NCBI RefSeq assembly: GCF_018588945.1
Contig: NZ_JAFIWA010000002.1
Location: forward strand, 62,001 to 126,000
Direction of reading: 5' to 3'
Length of the DNA stretch: 64,000 nt
DNA from: Microbacterium flavescens
Lineage (GTDB): Bacteria > Actinomycetota > Actinomycetes > Actinomycetales > Microbacteriaceae
Part shown: piece after piece, positions 49,366 to 58,720 of the stretch
How positions within the stretch are numbered: position 1 is the first letter of the stretch
How the letters are laid out: each line of letters opens with the position of its first letter
Notes under the pieces: generated by a model
Told to the model about the DNA's origin: nothing
The model's input: only the letters and a program-made list of their open reading frames with translations
Database searches by the model: none
Made by a program: the position numbers and the translations under genes

Positions 49366-50532
49366 TCAGAGCTGGTGGCCGAGCTTGTACTCGCCCTGCT
49401 TCCAGCTGGGCAGCTCCTCCGCCTTGTCGTCCGGTCGCGTGTACGAGAACCCGTCCGCGCCGATCGTGACCGCCATCTCCGACGTGTCGGTGCGGGCGAC
49501 GACCGGCTGCGGGTTGCCGTCGAGATCGAGCACAAGGGATGCCTCGGTGTACCACGACGGCACGACGGGGTTGCCCCACCAGTCGCGGCGCTGGTTGTCG
49601 TGCACGTCCCACGTGATGACCGGGTTGTCGGGGTCGCCCGTGTAGTAGTCCTGCGTGTAGATCTCCACGCGGTGGCCGTCGGGGTCGCGCAGGTACAGGT
49701 AGAAGGCGTTGCTCACCCCGTGGCGCCCGGGTCCGCGCTCGATCGCGTCGGAGCGACGCAGCGCGCCGAGCTTGTCGCAGATCGCGAGGATGTTGTGCTT
49801 CTCGTGCGTGGCGAACGCGACGTGGTGCATGCGCGGGCCGTCGCCGCCGGTCATCGCGGTGTCGTGCACGGTCGGCTTGCGGCGCATCCACGCGGCGTAC
49901 ACGGTGCCCTCGTCGTCCTGGATGTCCTCCGTGACGCGGAACCCGAGGTCCTGCATGAACGCGACCGCCCGCGGCACGTCGGGCGTGACCTGGTTGAAGT
50001 GGTCGAGGCGGACGAGCTCTCCGGGGGTGTGGAGGTCGTAGCGCCACGACAGGCGCTCGACGTGCTCGGTCTGGAAGAAGAACTCGTACGGGAAGCCGAG
50101 CGGGTCGGTCACGCGCACCGAGTCGCCGATGCCCTGGGTGAATCCTTCCGGGCGGCGCTCGACGCGGCATCCGAGTTCCTCATAGAAGGCGACCGCCTTG
50201 TCGAGGTCCTCCGGCGTGCGCACGCGGTACGAGAACGCGGCGACGGCGGCGACCGGCCCCTGACGGAGCACGAGGTTGTGGTGGATGAACTCCTCCGTGG
50301 AGCGGAGGTAGATCGCGTCGCCGTCCTCCTCGGTGACGTAGAGCCCGAGCACGTCGACGTAGAAGGTGCGCGAGGCGGCGAGGTCGGTCACCACGAGCTC
50401 CATGTACGCGCAGCGCAGGATGTCGGGGGCCGGGCTCGACGGCGTGGGCACCGGGTTGTCAGTGTGGATCGGGGCCTCCTGGCTCACGTAGAAGCCGGAC
50501 GAGGTCAGGGTCTTGTCGGTGTGGCGGGTCAT
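49366..50532 (-). CDS. hpaD: 3,4-Dihydroxyphenylacetate 2,3-dioxygenase
   Basis: 388 residues, vicinal-oxygen-chelate extradiol dioxygenase of the Fe/Mn homoprotocatechuate type. Opens the ring of homoprotocatechuate. Metal ligands: His in RLDHFNQVT near 179, His in RMHHVAFAT near 234, and Glu in GHRVEIYTQDYY near 289. ATG at 50532. Near the start of the catabolic sequence but not first in the operon. Confidence 0.95.
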   Translation of the reverse strand: MTRHTDKTLTSSGFYVSQEAPIHTDNPVPTPSSPAPDILRCAYMELVVTDLAASRTFYVDVLGLYVTEEDGDAIYLRSTEEFIHHNLVLRQGPVAAVAAFSYRVRTPEDLDKAVAFYEELGCRVERRPEGFTQGIGDSVRVTDPLGFPYEFFFQTEHVERLSWRYDLHTPGELVRLDHFNQVTPDVPRAVAFMQDLGFRVTEDIQDDEGTVYAAWMRRKPTVHDTAMTGGDGPRMHHVAFATHEKHNILAICDKLGALRRSDAIERGPGRHGVSNAFYLYLRDPDGHRVEIYTQDYYTGDPDNPVITWDVHDNQRRDWWGNPVVPSWYTEASLVLDLDGNPQPVVARTDTSEMAVTIGADGFSYTRPDDKAEELPSWKQGEYKLGHQL

Positions 50533-50551
50533 GTCGTCGCGTCCTCGGGTC

Positions 50552-52114
50552 TCAGGCCTGCAGCTTGGTGGCGGCGTCCGTCTGGTCGGCGGGAGAGCCG
50601 GACTTGCCGAAGGTGGGGTTGTGGGCGGGGCCGAGCGTGATGTGCACGGCCTGCTGGTCGGTGTAGAAGTCGATGGAGCGGTAGCCGCCCTCGTGGCCGA
50701 GGCCCGAGGCCTTCACCCCGCCGAACGGCGTGCGCAGGTCGCGCACGTTGTTCGAGTTGAGCCACACCATGCCGGCCTCGATCGCCTGCGAGAAGTTGTG
50801 AGCTCGCTTGAGGTCGCTCGTCCACACGTAGGCGGCGAGGCCGTACTTCACGCCGTTGGCGAGCGCCAGCGCCTCCTCGTCGGTGTCGAACGGCGTGATC
50901 GCGACGACCGGGCCGAAGATCTCCTCCTGGAAGATTCGCGCGTCGGGCGCGACATCCGCGAACACCGTCGGAGCCACGTAGTTGCCGGTGGGGAAGCCGT
51001 CGGGGCGGCCGCCGCCCGCGACGAGACGGCCCTCGGTCTTGCCGATCTCGATGTAGGACATCACCTTGTCGTAGTGCTCGGGGTGCACGAGCGCGCCGAC
51101 TTCGGTCCGGGGGTCCTGCGGGTCGCCGACGATCACGCGCGACGCTTGCGCCGCGTAGCGCTCGACGAACTCGTCGTAGACCTCGCGCTGCACGAGGATG
51201 CGCGATCCGGCGGTGCAGCGCTCGCCGTTGAGCGAGAAGACGCCGAAGATCGTGGCGTCGATCGCGGCGTCGAGGTCGGCGTCGGCGAACACGATGGCGG
51301 GCGACTTGCCGCCGAGCTCCATCGACAGACCCTTCAGGAACGGCGCCGCGTTGCCGAAGATGAGCTGGCCGGTGCGGCTCTCGCCCGTGAACGAGATGAG
51401 CGGGACATCCGGATGCTTCACCAGTGCGTCGCCCGCCTCCTCACCGAGTCCGTTCACGAGGTTGAACACGCCCTGGGGCAGGCCGGCCTCCTCGAAGATC
51501 CCGGCCCACAGCGAGGCCGAGAGGGGGGTGAACTCGGCCGGCTTGAGTACGACGGTGTTGCCCGTCGCGAGGGCCGGGCCGAGCTTCCACGACTCGAGCA
51601 TGAAGGGGGTGTTCCACGGCGTGATGAGCCCGGCGACGCCGATCGGCTTGCGGTTGACGTAATTCAGCTGACGCCCCGGCACCTTGAACGCGTCGTCGGT
51701 CTGGGCGACGATCAGGTCGGCGAAGAACCGGAAGTTCTCGGCCGCGCGCCGCGCCTGGCCGAGCGCCTGGGTGATGGGCAGCCCCGAGTCGTACGACTCG
51801 AGCTCGGCGAGCCGCGCATCGCGTGACTCCACGAGATCGGCGATGCGGTGCAGGATGCGCGAGCGCTCGCGCGGCAGCATCCGCGGCCAGGGGCCTTCGG
51901 TGAAGGCACGTCGGGCGGCTGCGACGGCGCGATCGATGTCGGCCTTCTTGCCGGCTGCGGCCTGCAGGTAGGTCTCGTTCGTGACCGGGTCGAGGACGTC
52001 GAACGTGTCGCCGTCGACCGAGTCGACGAACTCGCCGTCGATGTAGTGCCGGATGTGGTCGGGCAGGTCGGCGGGCACGTGGCGTGCCGAGGTGGCCTGG
52101 GCGGTGTCGGTCAT
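50552..52114 (-). CDS. hpaE: 5-Carboxymethyl-2-hydroxymuconate semialdehyde dehydrogenase
   Basis: 520 residues of the ALDH superfamily. Oxidises the ring-cleavage semialdehyde to 5-carboxymethyl-2-hydroxymuconate. Motifs: TPWNTPFMLESWKLGPAL, MELGGKSPAIVF with the general-base Glu near 266, and SLNGERCTAGSRI with the catalytic Cys near 301. ATG at 52114 with GGAGC 5-7 nt upstream. Assigned by position between hpaD and the regulator. Confidence 0.92.
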   Translation of the reverse strand: MTDTAQATSARHVPADLPDHIRHYIDGEFVDSVDGDTFDVLDPVTNETYLQAAAGKKADIDRAVAAARRAFTEGPWPRMLPRERSRILHRIADLVESRDARLAELESYDSGLPITQALGQARRAAENFRFFADLIVAQTDDAFKVPGRQLNYVNRKPIGVAGLITPWNTPFMLESWKLGPALATGNTVVLKPAEFTPLSASLWAGIFEEAGLPQGVFNLVNGLGEEAGDALVKHPDVPLISFTGESRTGQLIFGNAAPFLKGLSMELGGKSPAIVFADADLDAAIDATIFGVFSLNGERCTAGSRILVQREVYDEFVERYAAQASRVIVGDPQDPRTEVGALVHPEHYDKVMSYIEIGKTEGRLVAGGGRPDGFPTGNYVAPTVFADVAPDARIFQEEIFGPVVAITPFDTDEEALALANGVKYGLAAYVWTSDLKRAHNFSQAIEAGMVWLNSNNVRDLRTPFGGVKASGLGHEGGYRSIDFYTDQQAVHITLGPAHNPTFGKSGSPADQTDAATKLQA

Positions 52115-52176
52115 GGGGTGCTCCTTTGCGGGGGAGGTCCGGGGTGCGCGCAGTGGGCGGGCGACTCCGGTGGGGG

Positions 52177-52887
52177 TCAGAAGGCGGGGAGGCCGAGGGC
52201 CTCGTCGGGATGCTCGTGGATCATGTAGGCGTCGAGGGTGGCCGAGCGGTGGCGGCGGGCCGCCTTCTCGATCTCCCCGAGGGGCGCGCCCGACTCGATG
52301 AGCTGGACGATGTTCTCGTGTTCGCGCACGGACTCCTGGGCGCGGCCGGGAACGAAGCTGAAAGTGGAGTCGCGCAGGTGCCCGAGTCGCGCCCATTCGC
52401 CGCGCACCAGCTCGAGCATGCGCGGGTTGGCGCACTTCTCGTAGAGGGCGGCGTGGAACTCCTGGTTGAGCGCGGTGAACGCCCGCGGGTCGAAGTGCTC
52501 GAGAGTCTCGATCATCAGCTCGTTGATGCGGCGGGCGTTGCGGATGTCGTCGGGAGTGAGCCGCCGCGCCGCCAGCGCGGTGGCGGCGCCTTCGAGGATC
52601 GACAGCGCCTGCATGCTGAACCGGTACTGGGTGTCGTCGACCATCGACACGCGCGCGCCGACGTTGCGCTCGAACATCACGAGCCCTTCGGCCTCGAGCT
52701 GCCGGATCGCCTCGCGCACCGGCACGACGCTCATGTCGAGCTCGCCGGCGATGCTCCCCAGGACGAGCCGGTACCCCGGCGTGAACTCCTGATTGGCGAT
52801 CCGTTCCTTCACCCAGCGGTACGCCTGCTGCGACTTGCTGAGCTCCGCGTTCGGGCTGTCGCGCACGGCGGCGTCGAACGGAGTCAT
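52177..52887 (-). CDS. GntR family regulator (FCD subfamily) of the hpa cluster
   Basis: 236 residues. Winged HTH at about 20-85 (SQQAYRWVKERIANQEF, VPVREAIRQLEAEGLV) and a C-terminal all-helical FCD domain with metal-binding-type residues (ALNQEFHAALY, HENIVQLIES). ATG at 52887 overlaps the stop of the FAA/RraA gene (ATGA). Inside the hpa operon, so it probably controls it through the palindrome in the divergent promoter at 54507. Confidence 0.92.
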   Translation of the reverse strand: MTPFDAAVRDSPNAELSKSQQAYRWVKERIANQEFTPGYRLVLGSIAGELDMSVVPVREAIRQLEAEGLVMFERNVGARVSMVDDTQYRFSMQALSILEGAATALAARRLTPDDIRNARRINELMIETLEHFDPRAFTALNQEFHAALYEKCANPRMLELVRGEWARLGHLRDSTFSFVPGRAQESVREHENIVQLIESGAPLGEIEKAARRHRSATLDAYMIHEHPDEALGLPAF

Positions 52888-54473
52888 CGCGCGTCTCCCT
52901 GCTCCGCGGCGTCCGCTGCGTAGCGGGCCCGCCATTCGGCGTTCATCGGGAACAGCCCGTCGACGGGATGTCCCTCCGCGACGCGCTGCGCGATCCAGGC
53001 GTCCTCGTCCTCCTGCGCGAGGGCGGCGTCCACGACCTCCTCGACGAGGGCCGGCGGGATGACGATCACGCCGTCGGCGTCTCCCACGATGACGTCTCCG
53101 GGCTGCACCGTCGTGCCGCCGCATCCGATCGTCACATCGTGGTCCCAGGGCACGTGCTTGCGACCGAGCACCGCGGGATGCGCGCCCGTCGTGTACACCG
53201 GGATGCCGACGGCCGTCACGGCGTCGGCGTCGCGCACGCCGCCGTCGGTCACGATGCCGGCGGCGCCGCGCGCGTGGGCGCGGATCGCGAGGATGTCGCC
53301 GAGCGTGCCGGAGCCGGCCTCGCCGCGCGCCTCGATCACGATGACCTCGCCCTCGCCGACGGCGTCGAACGCGCGCTTCTGGGCGTTGTAGCCGCCGCCG
53401 TGGCTGCTGAAGAGGTCCTCGCGATTCGGGACGAAGCGCAGCGTGCGCGCGGTGCCGACGAGTTTGGCTTCGGGATGCAGCGGCCGCACGCCGTCGATCG
53501 TGACGTTGTTCAGTCCGCGCTTGCGCAGCTGGGCGCTGAGCCCTGCGACGGGGACCGCGGCGAGCTTGGCGCGGAGCTCCTCGCTGAGAACAGGTGTTCC
53601 GGCGGAGGCAGGAGGATTCGGCGCCGATGCCCCTGCGTCCGGCAGAACACCTGTTCCGGGCAAGGGGGCGGGTTCCTCGGGGGTGGGGGCCTCGGGCGGG
53701 AGGCCGGCCGCCTCGCGCGAGCCCCAGGCCTCGGTGCGCTGCAGGTCGTCGGCCGCAGGCAGCGAGCCGAGCGCCGGGTCGAAGCCGACCTCCCCCTGTA
53801 CGACGGTCGTGGTGAGCCGGCCGGACGTCGGCCCGCCGGGCACGTCGACCTCGACCTCGACGACGTCGCCCGGAACGGCGACCGACGAGCCCGCCGGCGT
53901 GCCCGTGAGGATCACGTCGCCCGGCTCGAGGGTGAAGTGCTGGGACAGGTCGGCGACGATCTGCGCGAGGGGGAAGATCATCCCGGCGGCGGTGTCGTCC
54001 TGGACCAGCGCGCCGTTGAGCCAGGTGCGCACGCGCAGCGAAGTCGGGTCGATCGCGGCGGCATCGATGAGCGCAGGCCCGAGCGGGGTGTATCCGTCGC
54101 CGCCCTTCGAGCGGACGTTGGAGCCCTTGTCGTTAGCGCGCAGGTCGTAGAGGCCGAAGTCGTTCGCGGCGGTCACGGCCGCGACGTGGCTCCAGGCGCT
54201 GTCGGCGCTCACGCGCCGGGCGGCGACGCCGATCACGAGTGCGATCTCGCCCTCGAACGCGAGCAGCTCGGTGCCGGCGGGTCGTTCGATGGTGGCGCCG
54301 GACGGTGCGAGCGAACTCGACGGCTTGAAGAAGTACGACGGATGCTGCGGCCGGCGTCCCCGCTGGTCGGCACGTGACGCGTAGCTCAGGTGGATGGCAA
54401 CGATCTTGCCGGGCCGGGCGTGCAGCGTCCGGAATCGGGGGTCGGATGCGGCATCCGCTGTGCTCTCGTCCAT
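52884..54473 (-). CDS. HpaG-like FAA hydrolase fused to an RraA-like domain
   Basis: 529 residues. Residues about 20-285 are an FAA-hydrolase/HpaG domain (FEGEIALVIGVAARR, NDFGLYDLRANDKGSNVRSK, DVILTGTPAGSSV). A Pro-rich linker (about 285-320) leads to an RraA-like domain (about 325-525) with GSGTLGDILAIRAHARGAAG and TDGGVRDADAV, the expected metal/substrate site. The first domain should do isomerisation/decarboxylation of the C8 acid. The second may decarboxylate, cleave or isomerise an oxo-acid. ATG at 54473 chosen; a GTG at 54488 is possible. First gene of the operon. Confidence 0.88.
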   Translation of the reverse strand: MDESTADAASDPRFRTLHARPGKIVAIHLSYASRADQRGRRPQHPSYFFKPSSSLAPSGATIERPAGTELLAFEGEIALVIGVAARRVSADSAWSHVAAVTAANDFGLYDLRANDKGSNVRSKGGDGYTPLGPALIDAAAIDPTSLRVRTWLNGALVQDDTAAGMIFPLAQIVADLSQHFTLEPGDVILTGTPAGSSVAVPGDVVEVEVDVPGGPTSGRLTTTVVQGEVGFDPALGSLPAADDLQRTEAWGSREAAGLPPEAPTPEEPAPLPGTGVLPDAGASAPNPPASAGTPVLSEELRAKLAAVPVAGLSAQLRKRGLNNVTIDGVRPLHPEAKLVGTARTLRFVPNREDLFSSHGGGYNAQKRAFDAVGEGEVIVIEARGEAGSGTLGDILAIRAHARGAAGIVTDGGVRDADAVTAVGIPVYTTGAHPAVLGRKHVPWDHDVTIGCGGTTVQPGDVIVGDADGVIVIPPALVEEVVDAALAQEDEDAWIAQRVAEGHPVDGLFPMNAEWRARYAADAAEQGDAR

Positions 54474-54506
54474 CAGGAGCGTCCTCACTCTTGCGTCGTA
54501 TCCGAA

Positions 54507-54518
54507 ATCGTATATGAT
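54507..54518. promoter_or_regulatory. Candidate GntR operator between hpa operon and MFS gene
   Basis: ATCGTATATGAT: five of six arm positions symmetric, A/T-rich in a GC-rich region, midway between the divergent starts at 54473 (-) and 54596 (+). Similar to GTATA/TATAC FCD-GntR sites. A single site could control both directions. Confidence 0.45.
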
Positions 54519-54595
54519 CGTCGCACATCCGGCAACACCCTGCACGAACGCCGCCGGTGACGAAGTCGTCAGTCCAGACACAGGAGTCAGAGCTC

Positions 54596-55978
54596 ATGAG
54601 CACACGCCCACCCGGAGACGGGTTCACGCCCACCGGAACCATCGCGAACCCCGTCGACCGACGCCGGGTCGTCTTCGCGACCGTCGTCGGGACCACCGTC
54701 GAGTGGTACGACTTCTTCATCTACGCCACGGCGGTCGGACTCGTGTTCGGCCAGCTGTTCTTCGCGCCGCTGGGCGCCAACAGCGCGATCGTCGCCTTCG
54801 CGACCGTCGGCGTCAGCTTCCTCTTCCGCCCGCTCGGAGCCTTCCTCGCGGGACACTTCGGCGACAAGTATGGCCGCAAGGTCGTGCTGATGTGGACGCT
54901 GATCCTCATGGGTGCCGCGACCGCCCTCATCGGCGTGCTGCCCACGTACGAGGCCATCGGCGTGTGGGCTCCGATCCTGCTCGTGCTGCTGCGCATCCTG
55001 CAGGGCATCTCGGCCGGCGGCGAGTGGGGCGGTGCCGTGCTCATGGCCGTCGAGCATGCCCCGAAGAAGCGCCGCGGCATGTTCGGCGCCTCGCCGCAGA
55101 TCGGCGTGCCCCTCGGACTCCTGCTGGCCTCGGGCGTCATGGCGCTCATGGCGATGATCGCCCCCGGCGACGCGTTCCTCGAGTGGGGCTGGCGTGTGCC
55201 GTTCCTCCTCAGCGTCGTGCTGATCTTCATCGGCTGGTACGTGCGCCGCCGCGTCGAGGAGAGCCCCGTCTTCATGGAGCTCGCCGAGCGCAAGGAGAAG
55301 GCGCAGATGCCGATCGTCCAGCTGTTCCGCAAGCACGCGCTCCTCGTCCTGATCGCCGCGCTGGTCTTCGCCGGCAACAACGCCGTCGGGTACATGACCA
55401 CGGGCGGCTACATCCAGGGCTACTCGACGAACCCCGACGGACCGCTGGGCCTCGAGCGCGGACCGGTCCTGTGGGCGGTCACCGGCTCGGCCGTCACGTG
55501 GCTGCTGTCGACCCTTGTCGCAGGCTGGGCCTCCGACCGCATCGGGCGCCGCACGACGTACATCATCGGCTGGATCCTGCAACTGGTGGGCGTGTTCCTG
55601 CTCTTCCCGCTCGTGAACACCGGCAACATCTGGCTGCTGTTCCTCGGCCTGGCGATCCTGACCATCGGACTCGGCTTCACCTACGGTCCTCAGGCCGCGC
55701 TGTACGCCGAGCTGTTCCCTGCATCCATCCGCTTCTCGGGCGTCTCGATCTCGTATGCGATCGGCGCGATCCTGGGCGGCGCGTTCGCCCCGACCATCGC
55801 GACCGCGCTGGTGCAGGCGACAGGATCGACCGTGTCGGTCACGTGGTACCTGGCCGGCATGACGATCGTCGGCCTGATCGCGACGCTGCTGCTGCGCGAC
55901 CGCTCCGGCATCCCGCTCGGTCCGGACCACGAGGCCGAGCAGAACGTCTCGCCGATCTACGGCCTCGCGAAGGCCTGA
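54596..55978 (+). CDS. MFS transporter, metabolite:H+ symporter (MHS) family
   Basis: 460 residues with 12 TM helices. MHS-family marks: TTVEWYDFFIYATA at the first helix, FLAGHFGDKYGRKVVL between TM2 and TM3, and LRILQGISAGGEWGG. Divergent from the hpa operon, so the likely substrate is a hydroxyphenylacetate or related aromatic acid, though MHS members also take up other acids. ATG at 54596 with AGGAG 9 nt upstream. Ends at a strong hairpin. Confidence 0.92.
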   Translation: MSTRPPGDGFTPTGTIANPVDRRRVVFATVVGTTVEWYDFFIYATAVGLVFGQLFFAPLGANSAIVAFATVGVSFLFRPLGAFLAGHFGDKYGRKVVLMWTLILMGAATALIGVLPTYEAIGVWAPILLVLLRILQGISAGGEWGGAVLMAVEHAPKKRRGMFGASPQIGVPLGLLLASGVMALMAMIAPGDAFLEWGWRVPFLLSVVLIFIGWYVRRRVEESPVFMELAERKEKAQMPIVQLFRKHALLVLIAALVFAGNNAVGYMTTGGYIQGYSTNPDGPLGLERGPVLWAVTGSAVTWLLSTLVAGWASDRIGRRTTYIIGWILQLVGVFLLFPLVNTGNIWLLFLGLAILTIGLGFTYGPQAALYAELFPASIRFSGVSISYAIGAILGGAFAPTIATALVQATGSTVSVTWYLAGMTIVGLIATLLLRDRSGIPLGPDHEAEQNVSPIYGLAKA

Positions 55979-55993
55979 TCCCGCAGGTCACCG

Positions 55994-56048
55994 ACGCTCG
56001 CCTGTCACGATCCTGGGGTGCCACCCCGGTTTCGTGACAGGCGAGCGT
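55994..56048. terminator. 17-bp perfect-stem hairpin between convergent MFS and TetR genes
   Basis: ACGCTCGCCTGTCACGA (55994-56010) pairs exactly with TCGTGACAGGCGAGCGT (56032-56048). The loop contains TGGGGTGCCACCCC, itself a small hairpin. Likely a bidirectional terminator. Confidence 0.75.
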
Positions 56049-56085
56049 TCGTGCGTGGGGGAGGAGAGGGGTGGGACGCCGCGGC

Positions 56086-56706
56086 TCAGCGCGTGCGCAT
56101 GCCGTCGAGGGCGACCGCCACGACGTCGTGGGCCAGACGCTCGCTGTCGACCGGGCCGCCGGGGCGGTACCACTCGACGAGGGAGTTCACCATTCCGAAG
56201 AGCAGGCGGGTCGCGACGGGTCCGTCGATGTCGTCGCGCACGAGCCCTGCGGTCTGCGCCTCCTCGACGAGCCCGGTCACGCGGTGGTCGAAGGCGCGTC
56301 GGCGTTCGAGCGCGGCACGCTCGACGTCGCTGTTCCCGCGCACCCGCAGCAGCAGGGTGACGTAGGGGAGCCGGTCGACGAGCACGCGCACGGCGCCGCG
56401 GAGCACCGCGTCGAGACGCTCGGCCGCGGATCCGACGGTCGCGCCCGGCTCGTCGAGCACGCCCTCCAGCCCGCTCAGCGCCTGGTCGAGGGCGAGCGCG
56501 AGCAGCTGCTCCTTCGAATCGAAGTGGTGGTACAGCGCCGACTTGGTCAGGCCGAGGCGCGTCGCGAGATCGGCGACCGAGGTGGCGTCGTAGCCCTGTT
56601 CGTTGAAGAGGGCGACAGCGACCGCCAGCACCTGCGCCCGGTCATACCCGGGGCGGCCGCGCCGCGGGGCGGCGCTCTGAGCGCGGTCGACATCGAGGGC
56701 GGGCAT
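56086..56706 (-). CDS. TetR family regulator, probable PaaR
   Basis: 206 residues. HTH at about 25-75 (YDRAQVLAVAVALFNEQGYD, SVADLATRLGLTKSALYHHF, DSKEQLLALAL). Divergent from the thiolase gene that opens the paa operon. A site resembling TetR/PaaR operators lies in the shared promoter and again before paaA, so it probably represses the phenylacetate genes and responds to phenylacetyl-CoA. ATG at 56706. Name inferred from context. Confidence 0.85.
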   Translation of the reverse strand: MPALDVDRAQSAAPRRGRPGYDRAQVLAVAVALFNEQGYDATSVADLATRLGLTKSALYHHFDSKEQLLALALDQALSGLEGVLDEPGATVGSAAERLDAVLRGAVRVLVDRLPYVTLLLRVRGNSDVERAALERRRAFDHRVTGLVEEAQTAGLVRDDIDGPVATRLLFGMVNSLVEWYRPGGPVDSERLAHDVVAVALDGMRTR

Positions 56707-56734
56707 GGCACCAGTGTCGCACGCGAGATTGGAA

Positions 56735-56755
56735 TACTGAACGATCGGTTAGGTA
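56735..56755. promoter_or_regulatory. PaaR-type operator candidate before the thiolase gene
   Basis: TACTGAACGATCGGTTAGGTA, with a partly symmetric AACGATCGGTT core, in the 93-bp region between the TetR gene and the thiolase gene. The first ten bases recur exactly before paaA at 62252. Confidence 0.55.
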
Positions 56756-56799
56756 TCATCGAACCGGTGCCGCGCCGTCGCGGCCGCGGAGGGATGACG

Positions 56800-57990
56800 A
56801 TGTCCGAGGCCTATCTGGTCGGTGGAGTGCGCACGCCCGTCGGCCGCTACGGCGGCGTGCTCGCCGGTGTCCGCCCCGACGACCTCGCCGCGCTCGTCGT
56901 CGCAGAGGCGGTCGCCCGCGCCGGACTTCCCGCCTCGGCCGTCGAGGAGGTCATCCTCGGCGCGGCGAACCAGGCAGGGGAGGACAACCGCAACGTCGCA
57001 CGCATGGCCGCGCTGCTCGCCGGCCTCCCCGACGAAGTCCCGGGCATCACCGTCAACCGCCTGTGCGCATCGGGCATGTCGGCGATCGCGCTCGCCGCCC
57101 AGGCCATCCGCGCGGGCGACGCCGCCGCGATGGTCGCCGGCGGGGTGGAGTCGATGACGCGCGCCCCCTGGGTGCAGGCCAAGCCCGACCGCGCATGGGG
57201 CAAGCCCGGGGAGGCGTTCGACACGTCGATCGGCTGGCGCTTCGTCAACCCGCGCATGAAGGCCCGCGACAAGGCCACCTTCTCGATGCCCGAGACCGCA
57301 GAGGAGGTCGCCCGCGTCGACGGCATCACCCGAGCGGATGCCGATGCCTTCGCCCTGCGCAGCCACCAGCGCGCGATCGCCGCGATCGACGGCGGCCGCT
57401 TCGCGGCAGAGATCGTCGCGGTGCCGACCCGCTCCGGTGAGGTGACCGTCGACGAAGGACCCCGCCGCGACACGTCGCTCGAACTGCTCGCCGGACTCCG
57501 CCCGGTGGTCGCAGGAGGTGAGGTCGTCACAGCCGGCAACGCCAGCACGCTCAACGACGGCGCCTCCGCGATCGTCGTGGCGTCGGCCGACGCGGTCGCC
57601 CGCTATGGCCTGCGCCCACGCGCCCGGATCGTCGCGACGGCCAACGCGGCGCTCGCGCCCGAGATCATGGGACTCGGCCCGGTGCCCGCGACAGAGAAGG
57701 CCCTCGCCAAGGCGGGGCTCACCGTCGCCGACATCGGCGCCGTCGAGCTGAACGAGGCCTTCGCGTCGCAGTCGCTCGCGTCGATGCGCCGGCTCGGACT
57801 CGACGAGGCCATCGTCAACGCCGACGGCGGTGCGATCGCGCTCGGCCACCCGCTCGGGTCGAGTGGCAGTCGGCTCGTCGTGACGCTGCTCGGTCGCATG
57901 GAGCGCGAAGGCGTCCGCTACGGGCTGGCCACCATGTGCGTCGGCGTCGGGCAGGGCACCGCGATGATCGTGGAGCGGACGGATGCCTGA
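56800..57990 (+). CDS. paaJ: Acetyl-CoA acyltransferase (thiolase), probable PaaJ/PcaF
   Basis: 396 residues. Catalytic Cys in NRLCASGMSAI near 88, His in ALGHPLGSSGSRL near 349, and Cys in TMCVGVGQG near 379. Probable 3-oxoadipyl-CoA/3-oxo-5,6-didehydrosuberyl-CoA thiolase, since it leads a paa operon. ATG at 56800 is preferred over 56794 because GGAGGG is 6 nt from it. Overlaps paaF by 8 nt. Confidence 0.9.
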   Translation: MSEAYLVGGVRTPVGRYGGVLAGVRPDDLAALVVAEAVARAGLPASAVEEVILGAANQAGEDNRNVARMAALLAGLPDEVPGITVNRLCASGMSAIALAAQAIRAGDAAAMVAGGVESMTRAPWVQAKPDRAWGKPGEAFDTSIGWRFVNPRMKARDKATFSMPETAEEVARVDGITRADADAFALRSHQRAIAAIDGGRFAAEIVAVPTRSGEVTVDEGPRRDTSLELLAGLRPVVAGGEVVTAGNASTLNDGASAIVVASADAVARYGLRPRARIVATANAALAPEIMGLGPVPATEKALAKAGLTVADIGAVELNEAFASQSLASMRRLGLDEAIVNADGGAIALGHPLGSSGSRLVVTLLGRMEREGVRYGLATMCVGVGQGTAMIVERTDA

Positions 57991-58720
57991 ACCGCTGCAC
58001 ATCGAGAGCACCGACGACCGCGTCGTCGCGACGCTGACGCGGCCGGAGGTGCGCAACGCGATCGACCAGGCGATGGTCGACGCTCTGCACGACCTGTGCG
58101 CCGACCTCGAAGCGGCGCCGCGGACACTCATCCTCATCGGCTCGGATGGCGTCTTCGCCTCGGGCGCCGACATCGCGCAGCTGCGCGACCGCCGCGCCGC
58201 CGACGCGCGCCGCGGCATCAACACCCGGGCCTTCGAGCGTATCCGGGCGCTTCCGATGCCGGTGATCGCGGCGATCGACGGCTACGCGCTCGGCGGCGGT
58301 GCCGAGCTCGCCTACGCGGCAGACCTGCGGATCGGCAGCACGCGCATGAAGATCGGCAACCCCGAGACCGGCCTGGGCATCATCGCGGGGGCGGGGGCGA
58401 CCTGGCGGCTGCCGCAGATCGTCGGCGAGGCCCGTGCGGCCGAGCTTCTCCTGACCGGCCGCATCCTCGACGCCGACGAGGCGCTGGCGTGGGGGCTGGT
58501 CTCGTCGCTGCACGAGCCGGGAGAGCTGCTGACCGCGGCGCACGCGATGGCCCATCGCATCGCCGGGAACGACCCGCTCGCGACGCGCCACACCAAGACG
58601 GCGCTCGCCGCCGCGCCCGACGCGCACCCGGGCATCGAGCTCGAACTGCAGGCCGAGCTCTTCGAGAGCCCCGAAAAGGAGCGACGCATGACGGCATTCC
58701 TCGAGAGGCGCCGGCGATGA
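57983..58720 (+). CDS. paaF: Enoyl-CoA hydratase/isomerase, probable PaaF
   Basis: 245 residues of the crotonase family. Oxyanion-hole segments FASGADIAQL and GGGAELAYAADLRIG, the latter with a catalytic Glu, and NPETGLGIIAGAGATWRLPQ. Hydrates 2,3-dehydroadipyl-CoA in the lower paa route. ATG at 57983 within the last codons of the thiolase gene; its stop overlaps paaH (ATGA). Confidence 0.9.
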   Translation: MPEPLHIESTDDRVVATLTRPEVRNAIDQAMVDALHDLCADLEAAPRTLILIGSDGVFASGADIAQLRDRRAADARRGINTRAFERIRALPMPVIAAIDGYALGGGAELAYAADLRIGSTRMKIGNPETGLGIIAGAGATWRLPQIVGEARAAELLLTGRILDADEALAWGLVSSLHEPGELLTAAHAMAHRIAGNDPLATRHTKTALAAAPDAHPGIELELQAELFESPEKERRMTAFLERRRR

